Shown here: positions 7,300-14,341 of the stretch, in pieces | How positions within the stretch are numbered: the stretch's first letter is position 1 | Layout: each line of letters begins with the position of its first letter | From: Bacillus_CJ salitolerans | GTDB taxonomy: Bacteria > Bacillota > Bacilli > Bacillales > SA4 | Direction: 5' to 3' | DNA length: 64,000 nt | Assembly (NCBI RefSeq): GCF_042680805.1 | Contig: NZ_JBHUEM010000052.1 | Span: forward strand, 62,001 to 126,000 | Position numbers and translations under genes: made by a program | The notes under the pieces: model-generated | Told to the model about the DNA's origin: nothing | Seen by the model: only the letters and a program-made list of their open reading frames with translations | The model's database searches: none

Positions 7300-8289
7300 A
7301 TGAAAAAATTAGTCATGAAGGCAATTGTCCTGCTGTGTATCATCGGGTTAATAAGTGCTTGTGGTACACAAAGTAGCTCGACAAGTGAGAAGCAATATAC
7401 GATTGGGGTTACTCAAATTGTTGAGCATCCATCACTGGACAAAGCGTTTGAAGGGTTCAAGGCTGCCCTTAAAGACAATGGATTTGTTGAGGGAGAAAAC
7501 GTAAAATATGATGTTCAAATTGCCCAAGGGGACATGAGTAATAACCAAACCATCGGAACGAACCTTGTAAGTAAAAAAGTAGACCTCATCTTTGCAAATT
7601 CAACACCTAGTGCTCAAGGAGCGTTAAACGCAACAGAGGAAATTCCAATTATTTTTACATCTGTTACAGATCCATTAGGGGCTGAACTTGTAAAAGCAAT
7701 GGAAAGTCCTGGTGGAAACGTAACGGGAACGACAGATACTCATCCAGAAGCGATCCCGAGCATGGTCGATTTTATTGCAACTCAATTTCCTGACGTTAAG
7801 AAAATTGGATTTGTTTATAATTCCGGCGAGCAAAACTCTGTTTCACAAATTGAAATGGTAGAAAATGTGTTAAAAGAAAAAGGGCTAGAGGCGGTAAAGG
7901 TGAGTGTCTCAACGTCAGCTGAGGTGAAACAAGCTGCAGAATCATTGATCGGCAGGGTTGATGCATTTTATATGATAGGAGATAACACAGTAGCATCCGC
8001 GTTAGAATCAGTCCTAAAAGTCCTGTATGACAAAGATATACCGATGTTTGCAGGTGAGTTAGACTCGGTTGGACGTGGCTGCTTTGCAGGGTATGGCTTT
8101 GACTACTATGATATCGGCTATGAAGCAGGGGAAATGGCAGTCCAAGTTTTAAAAGGAGAAAAATCACCTGCTGAACTGCCTGTTCAATATCCACAAAAGC
8201 TAAAGCTTGTCATAAACAAAAAGGCAGCCGAAGAAATGGGTGTTGAACTAAAATCAGCGTGGGATGATATGGCGGAATACATCAATTAA
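7300..8289 (+). CDS. TrpX-type ABC transporter substrate-binding lipoprotein
   Basis: 329 residues. The N-terminal lipoprotein signal ends in LISAC. The mature part (YTIGVTQIVEHPSLDKAFEG, VKYDVQIAQGD, IFTSVTDPLGAELV, FAGELDSVGRGCFAGYGFDYY) fits the ABC_sub_bind family (PF04392 type), which includes predicted tryptophan and other amino-acid binding proteins. Such proteins are normally followed by a permease and an ATPase gene. Here a terminator follows immediately and no ABC partners lie in the window, so it must borrow a transporter encoded elsewhere or be an orphan. GGGGG about 8 nt before the ATG is the ribosome site. Substrate uncertain. Confidence 0.8.
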   Translation: MKKLVMKAIVLLCIIGLISACGTQSSSTSEKQYTIGVTQIVEHPSLDKAFEGFKAALKDNGFVEGENVKYDVQIAQGDMSNNQTIGTNLVSKKVDLIFANSTPSAQGALNATEEIPIIFTSVTDPLGAELVKAMESPGGNVTGTTDTHPEAIPSMVDFIATQFPDVKKIGFVYNSGEQNSVSQIEMVENVLKEKGLEAVKVSVSTSAEVKQAAESLIGRVDAFYMIGDNTVASALESVLKVLYDKDIPMFAGELDSVGRGCFAGYGFDYYDIGYEAGEMAVQVLKGEKSPAELPVQYPQKLKLVINKKAAEEMGVELKSAWDDMAEYIN

Positions 8290-8347
8290 TGAATGGCCGA
8301 GGACTTGATTCCTTTTCATAAGTTGTGTGAATCATCCGTCGAACTGG

Positions 8348-8382
8348 AAAAGGTTTGGACCTATCAAAGATCCAAACCTTTT
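8348..8382. terminator. Bidirectional terminator between convergent genes
   Basis: AAAAGGTTTGGA / TCCAAACCTTTT with an 11-nt loop. Each arm starts or ends with an A or T tract, so it can serve both the binding-protein gene and the minus-strand lipoprotein gene. Confidence 0.85.
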
Positions 8383-8390
8383 CTAATTGT

Positions 8391-9128
8391 TTACATATTC
8401 ATCATATTTTTAATTTCTCCAGTTGTTGGATTGACGATATACCAGCTCCGAGTCGCTGTATGACCATCTACAATGTCATAGACATGAATCACATATTGTT
8501 TCCCTTCTAAATGATCGAATTCTATAATGACTTCGTTATCATTCTGTAATTGTAATTCATCTTCCACGAGCTTTTCTGCCTCTCTTCTTGAGAGATTCCC
8601 ATATTCAACGACTTCAATACTATCAATAATCCATTTATTTTCACGCTGTTTGAAGAACGTGTAAAAGTTTACATGTCCTAACAATTCATTTTCGCGCTTT
8701 TGTATCAGCATATACGTCTTTTCATTTAATGGTTCGAGCGTATGATCTTGTACTGGTTGAAACCACGTTGGTGAGTCTTTGGCAATGATGAAAACAGCAT
8801 CATTTTGTTCCTTAAAGTAAGTGTTGGTTAACCAATCTGCATATTCATCAGACATAATCTCTTTAAAGTGAGATTTTATCTCTTCTTTTGTACGAAAACT
8901 AGTTATTTCTTGATTATCTGATTCATGGACTAGCTTCATAAATCGCTCTTTATATTCTCTCAATAGGAACTTGGCGTCAGGTTTGTTACCAGGCGTATTA
9001 GGAGTAGCATCTAGATGATCTTCTATATTGCTTTCAGGTTGATTAGCCTGATTTTCCTTAACGTGATTCGTGTCCTCATAGGTACTACAACCTACTAACA
9101 GAAAAATGAGTAAAAGAACGATTTTCAT
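8391..9128 (-). CDS. Uncharacterised lipoprotein
   Basis: 245 residues with a short signal peptide and lipobox LVGC. A low-complexity polar linker (about residues 20-50, with TPNTPGNKPD) leads to a folded region. The C-terminal part (REAEKLVEDELQLQN...YVIHVYDIVDGHTATRSW, WYIVNPTTGEIKNMM) resembles PepSY-like secreted domains in general pattern (periodic Y/V strands ending in a turn and 'TGEI'). This is a loose resemblance and no function is assigned. It is transcribed alone, ending at the shared hairpin. Confidence 0.7.
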   Translation of the reverse strand: MKIVLLLIFLLVGCSTYEDTNHVKENQANQPESNIEDHLDATPNTPGNKPDAKFLLREYKERFMKLVHESDNQEITSFRTKEEIKSHFKEIMSDEYADWLTNTYFKEQNDAVFIIAKDSPTWFQPVQDHTLEPLNEKTYMLIQKRENELLGHVNFYTFFKQRENKWIIDSIEVVEYGNLSRREAEKLVEDELQLQNDNEVIIEFDHLEGKQYVIHVYDIVDGHTATRSWYIVNPTTGEIKNMMNM

Positions 9129-9227
9129 TTTAAAAAACTCCTTTCTTTCCTCTTCTATACCTATATTTCCACTCAGGTTGTAAATAAAACCATTGTGCTA
9201 ATAATAGCGATATCGAAAAAAAACCAA

Positions 9228-11039
9228 TCAAAGTTTTTTACCTTGATTGGTTCCTACTAGAAAAGGTGCTGTGTAGAAACAACCTATGACATATAGTAAG
9301 AGCGCAAAGTATGCTGGTTGCAAATGACCAAAATCAGTGTATCCAATGACATAATGGGTAATAAGGCCGGATAAAAAGGCTGGGATTGCACCGAGCGTTA
9401 AGGTCCACCATATCCACTTCTCGCCCTGTCTAATCCCCCATAATGAAATCATCAACACGAGGGCACCTACACTAACGAGAGCACTACCAAATCCGGCACG
9501 ATCATGAGCAATGACAGGAATTAATCGTTGATTATATTCATTTAATGCTTCGGGTGTAATACATAAATAGGAGATATCTGTTGGAACAAACACCGTCGTG
9601 ACACCAATAAACGATATAATTAGTCCACCCAATAGTAGGGAAAATCCAAGGATCACAAAGGCAAGTTGACCATATAAGCTTCTTTTCCATATAGTCGTGT
9701 TAAACAAATTTTTACCTGACGGACTTTGGGTTGCATGTTTTGTTTTAAAGAAACCTAAGATAAAGAACGGTAGTAAGATGAGCCAAAAAACTCCATGCAA
9801 CCAGTCGAAATATCCATACCCTATAAACAGCAAAATACCAAGAAACCCTGTAATGGCAGCAATGTTAATGGCTTTTCTTGCCCAATGCAATCCCTTTTTC
9901 ACACCGTACTTTGCAAGCTGCATATAAAGAAATCCGCCTGATATCATCGTACCTGCTAAAGTCATTCGATCATGGGCCATAAAATAGAGAATGTTTGAAT
10001 TGAACTCGATTATTTCACGTCTAACAAGACCGAGAAACGATTCATCATACGGTAAAATGACAACAGACATACTAAATAGAAGTGCGAGAAGACCACCAAG
10101 GAAGATCATCAGACCGAATAACCAATACCATATCCATCCCTGTATGTGAGGAGGCTCGATTTTTTTGGAGTCTAAGATGAGCTCATTTATACGTTTTGGC
10201 AGACCTGGGCCTGAAAATACATACCCAGAGCTTACGAATACGAGTGATGCACCTGATTGTAACAGTGCCAAGGCATCCTTTGGATGTTGAATGCCGCCAC
10301 TTGCTATAATCGGAATCGTAGGTCCGACTTTTGCTTTCACTGCTTGGATGAAGCCTTTGAAATTTTTTATAGTCCCTGACTCTTCAATCACGATTCCATC
10401 GATATTGCGGAGGTCCTGTATCGCTTCAAAAACAGAAGATGAAGCTTGATAGGATAATAAGACAGGAATATTTCGGGTATGACGTTTTATTTCTTTACGA
10501 TCAATTCCCTTTTCACAATCACCATTTAAGATAAACGCATCTGCATAAGGGCGTAACTCTTCGATTAGCTTTATTCGTTCGGGTCCAGTTCCTTCTAATT
10601 TTAATAAAAGGGGTACTTCTTTTTTTTTTAAGGTATCTAATTGCGCCTTTGCTTTACGAACACTTAATGAAAAGGAAGGATCGAAGTCAATCCGTTCAGA
10701 TTTTTTATGGAGAATGGGTGTTGGTTCGTGCTCCACTCCTCTAAGCGATAGAGGTCCAACCTCAATAAAGCCAAAACCAAGATGCTGAAATGCTTTTAAT
10801 CCTGAAAGCTGTGGATCAATCCTGCCACTCAATCCAACTGGGGAGCGGAACGAAATACCAAAAAGATGTTGTTCTAAGTGATGGGAGTTTTTCATATGAC
10901 CTAAGAATTCAATAAATGCCCTGCCACCAAGGAAAGATGCAATGGTACTCATACCACGATGGATAAATTCCCTTCCAACTTTAACAGGTAGTTTATGAAG
11001 AACAGGCTTGAACAGCGTATGATAAGACCAGTCTGGCAT
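9228..11039 (-). CDS. DHODH-like domain fused to a polytopic membrane domain
   Basis: 603 residues. Residues 1-295 follow class 2 dihydroorotate dehydrogenase: LFGISFRSPVGLSGRID, the GFGFIEVGPLSLR strand, and the phosphate-binding end of the barrel IIASGGIQHPKDALALLQSG, followed by SGYVFSGPGLPKRI. The catalytic loop that normally reads N-x-S-S-P-N-T is replaced by LNGDCEKGID (171-180), so the catalytic serine and an FMN/orotate-binding Asn are missing. Residues ~301-603 form about eight membrane helices built from two similar halves, each with an AHDR motif (MAHDRMTLAG, IAHDRAGFGS) followed by a 'SxGxL' helix. AGGAGTG precedes the start. It is probably not an orotate-making enzyme; it may bind flavin and act in a membrane redox or sensing role (inference). 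Confidence 0.75.
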   Translation of the reverse strand: MPDWSYHTLFKPVLHKLPVKVGREFIHRGMSTIASFLGGRAFIEFLGHMKNSHHLEQHLFGISFRSPVGLSGRIDPQLSGLKAFQHLGFGFIEVGPLSLRGVEHEPTPILHKKSERIDFDPSFSLSVRKAKAQLDTLKKKEVPLLLKLEGTGPERIKLIEELRPYADAFILNGDCEKGIDRKEIKRHTRNIPVLLSYQASSSVFEAIQDLRNIDGIVIEESGTIKNFKGFIQAVKAKVGPTIPIIASGGIQHPKDALALLQSGASLVFVSSGYVFSGPGLPKRINELILDSKKIEPPHIQGWIWYWLFGLMIFLGGLLALLFSMSVVILPYDESFLGLVRREIIEFNSNILYFMAHDRMTLAGTMISGGFLYMQLAKYGVKKGLHWARKAINIAAITGFLGILLFIGYGYFDWLHGVFWLILLPFFILGFFKTKHATQSPSGKNLFNTTIWKRSLYGQLAFVILGFSLLLGGLIISFIGVTTVFVPTDISYLCITPEALNEYNQRLIPVIAHDRAGFGSALVSVGALVLMISLWGIRQGEKWIWWTLTLGAIPAFLSGLITHYVIGYTDFGHLQPAYFALLLYVIGCFYTAPFLVGTNQGKKL

Positions 11040-11185
11040 TTTCTCACACTCCTGATACGTTTTTTACTCCAGTTTAACATAGTAAGCCTCAGGCAGCCGT
11101 TTATCAAATATTGTCTTATATATGTGGGACACCTATACACGAATCAGATTGAAAGAATAGTATACGTAGGAAGGGAGGTAGAGGA

Positions 11186-11461
11186 ATGGAAGACAAAGAG
11201 ATTAAATTACGAGAGTTAGAGGTCAAACTTGATGAATTAGCCAAGCTTCACGAGGAATTTCACCAGCATGAAAAAGAGCAATTAAACGAAAATGATGTAT
11301 ATGCCTTGATTGATCAATATTTGACAGAAAAAGGGTATATTTCAGAAAGTGAGCTTCATAGTCAGTTGTCTAGGAACAAAGTGTCGACCATGAAGTGGGT
11401 AGTCGCGACAGGATTAAGTATTGCAACCATCACCATTAGTATTATCCACATTTTTTTGTAA
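11186..11461 (+). CDS. Small coiled-coil protein with a C-terminal membrane anchor
   Basis: 91 residues. Residues 1-65 are charged and heptad-like (LRELEVKLDELAKLHEEF), consistent with a coiled coil. The last ~20 residues (WVVATGLSIATITISII) form a single membrane helix, so most of the protein should face the cytoplasm. The ribosome site GGGAGGTAGAGG lies directly upstream. It is divergent from the DHODH-like fusion gene. Function unknown; similar tail-anchored small proteins occur in phages and Bacillus accessory loci. Confidence 0.65.
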   Translation: MEDKEIKLRELEVKLDELAKLHEEFHQHEKEQLNENDVYALIDQYLTEKGYISESELHSQLSRNKVSTMKWVVATGLSIATITISIIHIFL

Positions 11462-11514
11462 CACTCCTATGAAACCCTTCATCAATCACGATCAAGACTT
11501 CTTCTTTTTACGGA

Positions 11515-11540
11515 CAAAAAAACCAGCCTAAATGGCTGGC
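11515..11540 (-). terminator. Intrinsic terminator of the purine permease gene
   Basis: On the minus strand, CCAGCC / GGCTGG pairs across a 5-nt loop and is followed by an eight-T run (A run at 11515-11522 on the + strand). Confidence 0.85.
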
Positions 11541-11545
11541 GTACA

Positions 11546-12847
11546 TTAGTGTGGAAGAAACGCTAACTGATAGAAAAATAAGACGGCAAAAATGTAAACA
11601 AGAGGGTGGACATCTCTCCACTTCCCTTTTGCAACCTTCATTAATGGATACGCAATAAACCCTAAAGCAATTCCTGTCGCAATACTTGATGTTAATGGCA
11701 TACTCAAAATAATCAAAAATGCAGGAAAGGCTTCATCAATTTCATTCCATTTGATTTGAGTGATGGTTCCAATCATTAAGCTACCTACGATAATTAACGC
11801 AGGTGCTGTAATGGCGGAAATTCCTGAAACTGCTCCTACAAGTGGACCGAAAAACGCTGCAATAATAAATAAAATAGAAACGGTTAACGTCGTTAATCCT
11901 GTACGTCCACCAGCCGCTACACCAGAGGATGATTCAATATAGGCACTCGTTGGACTCGTTCCAAGTGATGCACCAATTGTAGTCGCAACCGAATCCGCTA
12001 ACAATGCTTGTCTAGCTTTCGGAAGCTTGTTTCCTTTCATAAGACCCGCCTGCTGCGCTACGCCTACCATCGTTCCAGTCGTATCAAAAATCGTAACTAA
12101 AAGGAACGAGAACACAACCGCATAAAGACCATATTGGATGACATCGCCAATAGCTGTGATGGGGTTTAGCGTGATGATTCCGTCAGGCAAGCTTGGCATG
12201 GATACAAACCCGTTTTCAAACGACAAGTGACCTGTTAAAAAGGCAAGAATACCGGTTGCAATCATGCCAAAGAATAATGCACCGTTTACATTTAGTGCCA
12301 TTAACACTAATGTGATGGCTAATCCGCCAAGGGCTAATAATGCCTGGGGTGCATGCAGGTCACCTAACGTAACTAGGTTTGTTGGATGATCTGCAATAAT
12401 TCCTGTTAAACGCAAACCAATGAAAGCGATAAATAGACCAATTCCAGCTGTAATACCATGTTTTAAATTTTCAGGAATGGCTTCAATTAATTTTTCACGA
12501 AATGGAGTTAAGGATAAAATAATAAATAAAAGTCCAGCAATTAATACAGCAGAAAATGCAACACTATATGTAATGTTAGGGTTCGTGCCAACAACAGAGT
12601 ACGCAAAATAGGCATTCAATCCCATACCCGGGGCAATCGCGATAGGATAATTAGCAAGTAATGCCATCCACAAGGTTCCCACTACGGTAGCGATGATCGT
12701 TGCTGTAAACACTTGATCAAATGGAACTCCAGCATCCGATAAAATAATTGGATTCACAATCACAATATAAACCATTGTTAAAAACGTGGTGATTCCAGCT
12801 AGCACTTCGGTTTTAACCGTCGTATTGTTTTCTTTTAACCTAAACAT
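11546..12847 (-). CDS. pbuG: NCS2-family hypoxanthine/guanine permease (PbuG/PbuO-like)
   Basis: 433 residues, the usual length for the AzgA-type branch of NCS2. Recognisable pieces are the N-terminal FLTMVYIVIVNPIILSDAG, the APGMGLNAYFAY motif, the TIFDTTGTMVGVAQQAGLM segment and the GTSPTSAYIESSSGVAAGG signature. It imports purine bases by proton symport through the cytoplasmic membrane. AGGAGG lies 6 nt before the ATG. In B. subtilis pbuG is under a guanine riboswitch; I searched the 150-bp leader here and did not see one. A single CGAAC-containing sequence at 12869-12875 is only a weak PurR-box candidate. PbuG versus PbuO is not resolved. Confidence 0.85.
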   Translation of the reverse strand: MFRLKENNTTVKTEVLAGITTFLTMVYIVIVNPIILSDAGVPFDQVFTATIIATVVGTLWMALLANYPIAIAPGMGLNAYFAYSVVGTNPNITYSVAFSAVLIAGLLFIILSLTPFREKLIEAIPENLKHGITAGIGLFIAFIGLRLTGIIADHPTNLVTLGDLHAPQALLALGGLAITLVLMALNVNGALFFGMIATGILAFLTGHLSFENGFVSMPSLPDGIITLNPITAIGDVIQYGLYAVVFSFLLVTIFDTTGTMVGVAQQAGLMKGNKLPKARQALLADSVATTIGASLGTSPTSAYIESSSGVAAGGRTGLTTLTVSILFIIAAFFGPLVGAVSGISAITAPALIIVGSLMIGTITQIKWNEIDEAFPAFLIILSMPLTSSIATGIALGFIAYPLMKVAKGKWRDVHPLVYIFAVLFFYQLAFLPH

Positions 12848-12892
12848 AGAAAGGTCCTCCTAAAAGACGAACGTTTTTTAAACACAACTATC

Positions 12893-12921
12893 ATAATATT
12901 CATTTTATTGATTTTTTTCAA
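12893..12921 (-). promoter_or_regulatory. Sigma-A promoter of the purine permease gene
   Basis: Reading the minus strand, TTGAAA (complement of 12916-12921) and TATTAT (complement of 12893-12898) are separated by exactly 17 nt, about 45 nt upstream of the permease start. Confidence 0.6.
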
Positions 12922-12959
12922 GTATATATTTTTATCATTACCTAAAAGAGGCAAAATGA

Positions 12960-12988
12960 TAGACAAATGATATGGATAGGAATATAAT
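12960..12988 (+). promoter_or_regulatory. Sigma-A promoter driving the riboswitch-terC transcript
   Basis: TAGACA at 12960-12965 and a perfect TATAAT at 12983-12988 with a 17-nt spacer. It lies about 15 nt before the start of the yybP-ykoY aptamer, where the transcript should begin. Confidence 0.65.
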
Positions 12989-13001
12989 GTTAATAAATAA
13001 A

Positions 13002-13080
13002 GCAGTCTCGGAGCAAAGGGGAGTAGCTTAACGGTAAAGTCGTCATTACGTGTTTCCAATAGGAACTCCGGCTTTATCGG
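13002..13080 (+). ncRNA. yybP-ykoY manganese riboswitch aptamer
   Basis: The segment has the family's hallmark GCAAAGGGGAGTAGC loop, then GTCGTCATTACG, and closes with AACTCCGGCTTTA; CGGAG near 13009 can pair with CTCCG near 13068. This family binds Mn2+ and turns on genes for Mn2+ exporters, in particular TerC-family proteins, and the gene that follows is a TerC-family protein. Boundaries are approximate because I folded it by eye. Confidence 0.85.
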
Positions 13081-13099
13081 ACAACAATTGTTGTTGGCA

Positions 13100-13170
13100 A
13101 GACCTTTATCATGTATGGTAAAGGTCTCTTCATTTTTTGCAAGCCTTTACCAACTGGTAAAGGCTTTTTC
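13100..13170 (+). terminator. Two tandem terminator hairpins (riboswitch expression platform)
   Basis: Hairpin 1 pairs GACCTTTA (13101-) with TAAAGGTC (to 13126), followed by CTTCATTTTTT. Hairpin 2 pairs AGCCTTTACC (13142-13151) with GGTAAAGGCT (13156-13165), followed by five T. The right arm of hairpin 1 (GGTAAAGG) is also complementary to the left arm of hairpin 2 (CCTTTACC), so the two could be mutually exclusive. They lie between the Mn2+ aptamer and terC and are the likely switch. Confidence 0.75.
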
Positions 13171-13258
13171 TCATGTATGTAGACCGAATGGAGGAGGGAT
13201 ATTAGTTTTATATAGATGATTAATCCGTGTTTTAGAATTAAAAAGGAGGAATATAAAA

Positions 13259-13939
13259 ATGGAATTATTCTCGGCTGAATTTTTTTCTGCACTACTTGCC
13301 ATTATTGTTATCGACTTAGTATTAGCAGGTGATAATGCAATCGTTATCGGACTTGCTGCTAGAAATTTACCAAAAGAAATGCAAACGAAGGTCATCATCT
13401 GGGGAACAGTAGGGGCAATTGCGATTAGAGCAGTAGCAACAATGGCTGTAGTATGGTTATTGAAAGTTCCTGGCTTACTACTTATCGGTGGTCTATTGTT
13501 ATTATGGGTTGCCTACAAACTACTGGTTGAAGATAAGGGTCACGATGTCGGTGCTGCTGGTAACTTCTGGGCGGCCATCAGAACAATCATTATCGCAGAT
13601 GCGCTAATGGGACTAGACAATGTATTAGCAGTAGCAGGTGCGGCACATGGAAGCTTCATACTTGTTGTACTTGGTTTAATCATTTCTATCCCAATTGTTA
13701 TTTTTGGAAGTACTATAATCTTAAAATTTGTGGACAGATTCCCAATCATCATTACATTAGGGGCTGCCGTATTAGCTTGGACCGCCTCTAAAATGATTGT
13801 GGGTGAGCCCTTTATGAAAGATTTCTTCGCCAATCCGTGGATTAAATACGGCTTTGAAATCTTGATGATTGCCCTAGTGGTCGGAATTGGAACATATGTA
13901 AAGTCGAAAAGAAGTAAAAAAGAGCCCCAAGCAGCGTAA
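13259..13939 (+). CDS. yjbE: TerC-family membrane protein (probable Mn2+ exporter)
   Basis: 226 residues, seven or so membrane helices. The TerC signature acidic motifs are present: VIDLVLAGDNAIVIGLAARN in helix 1 and ADALMGLDNVLAVAGAAHG in the second half. The sequence is closest to the YjbE branch in my reading. TerC proteins, including YkoY/MeeY and YceF/MeeF, export Mn2+, some during metalation of secreted enzymes. The upstream yybP-ykoY riboswitch supports a manganese role: high Mn2+ should relieve termination. AAGGAGG sits 8 nt before the ATG. Monocistronic with its own terminator. Confidence 0.9.
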   Translation: MELFSAEFFSALLAIIVIDLVLAGDNAIVIGLAARNLPKEMQTKVIIWGTVGAIAIRAVATMAVVWLLKVPGLLLIGGLLLLWVAYKLLVEDKGHDVGAAGNFWAAIRTIIIADALMGLDNVLAVAGAAHGSFILVVLGLIISIPIVIFGSTIILKFVDRFPIIITLGAAVLAWTASKMIVGEPFMKDFFANPWIKYGFEILMIALVVGIGTYVKSKRSKKEPQAA

Positions 13940-13944
13940 TTAGA

Positions 13945-13968
13945 AAGCCACGAATTCGTGGCTTTTTT
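13945..13968 (+). terminator. Intrinsic terminator after terC
   Basis: Perfect palindrome AAGCCACGAATTCGTGGCTT followed by a run of T residues. Confidence 0.9.
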
Positions 13969-14012
13969 AATTTTCAAGAAAGTATAAAAGTTTTCAGCAA
14001 GAGAATGGGCTA

Positions 14013-14186
14013 GTGACTTGGAATTCAGCGCCAGCACCCAGTGAGGTCAAATAGTGACTTTGAATCCAGCACCAGCACCCGGAGAGGTCAAATAACCTGT
14101 TATGAATAAAAGGGAAAACCCACACTTATTTCATGACAGAACATTTGCTTTTCGCGGCTAAACGGGGAGCTCTGAGCCTTTTGTTC
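14013..14186. repeat. Dispersed intergenic repeat, copy 1
   Basis: The segment ending GAGGTCAAATAACCTG...CTTTTGTTC recurs in diverged form at 31034-31147. Its first part is also duplicated in tandem here (about 42 bp: 14013-14054 and 14055-14097, each with CAGCACCC and GAGGTCAAATA). No open frame. It resembles dispersed intergenic repeats of Bacillus; family not named. Confidence 0.5.
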
Positions 14187-14341
14187 TTTTGTTGCTAATC
14201 ATCACTCTAAAAGAAAAATGTGCTAAAAGATCATTACAATCACTGCTTAATTTTGCATCTATCATTAGTGCCCTTGTTTCAGTGTATGTACTCTTGATGT
14301 TGTGCGTGTTTCTTTCATTTGTTTCACTATTTTGATTCAAT

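Noticed and set aside
12848..13001. Guanine riboswitch upstream of the purine permease
   Set aside because: The leader shows no purine-riboswitch core; the structured RNA nearby is on the other strand and belongs to the yybP-ykoY class.
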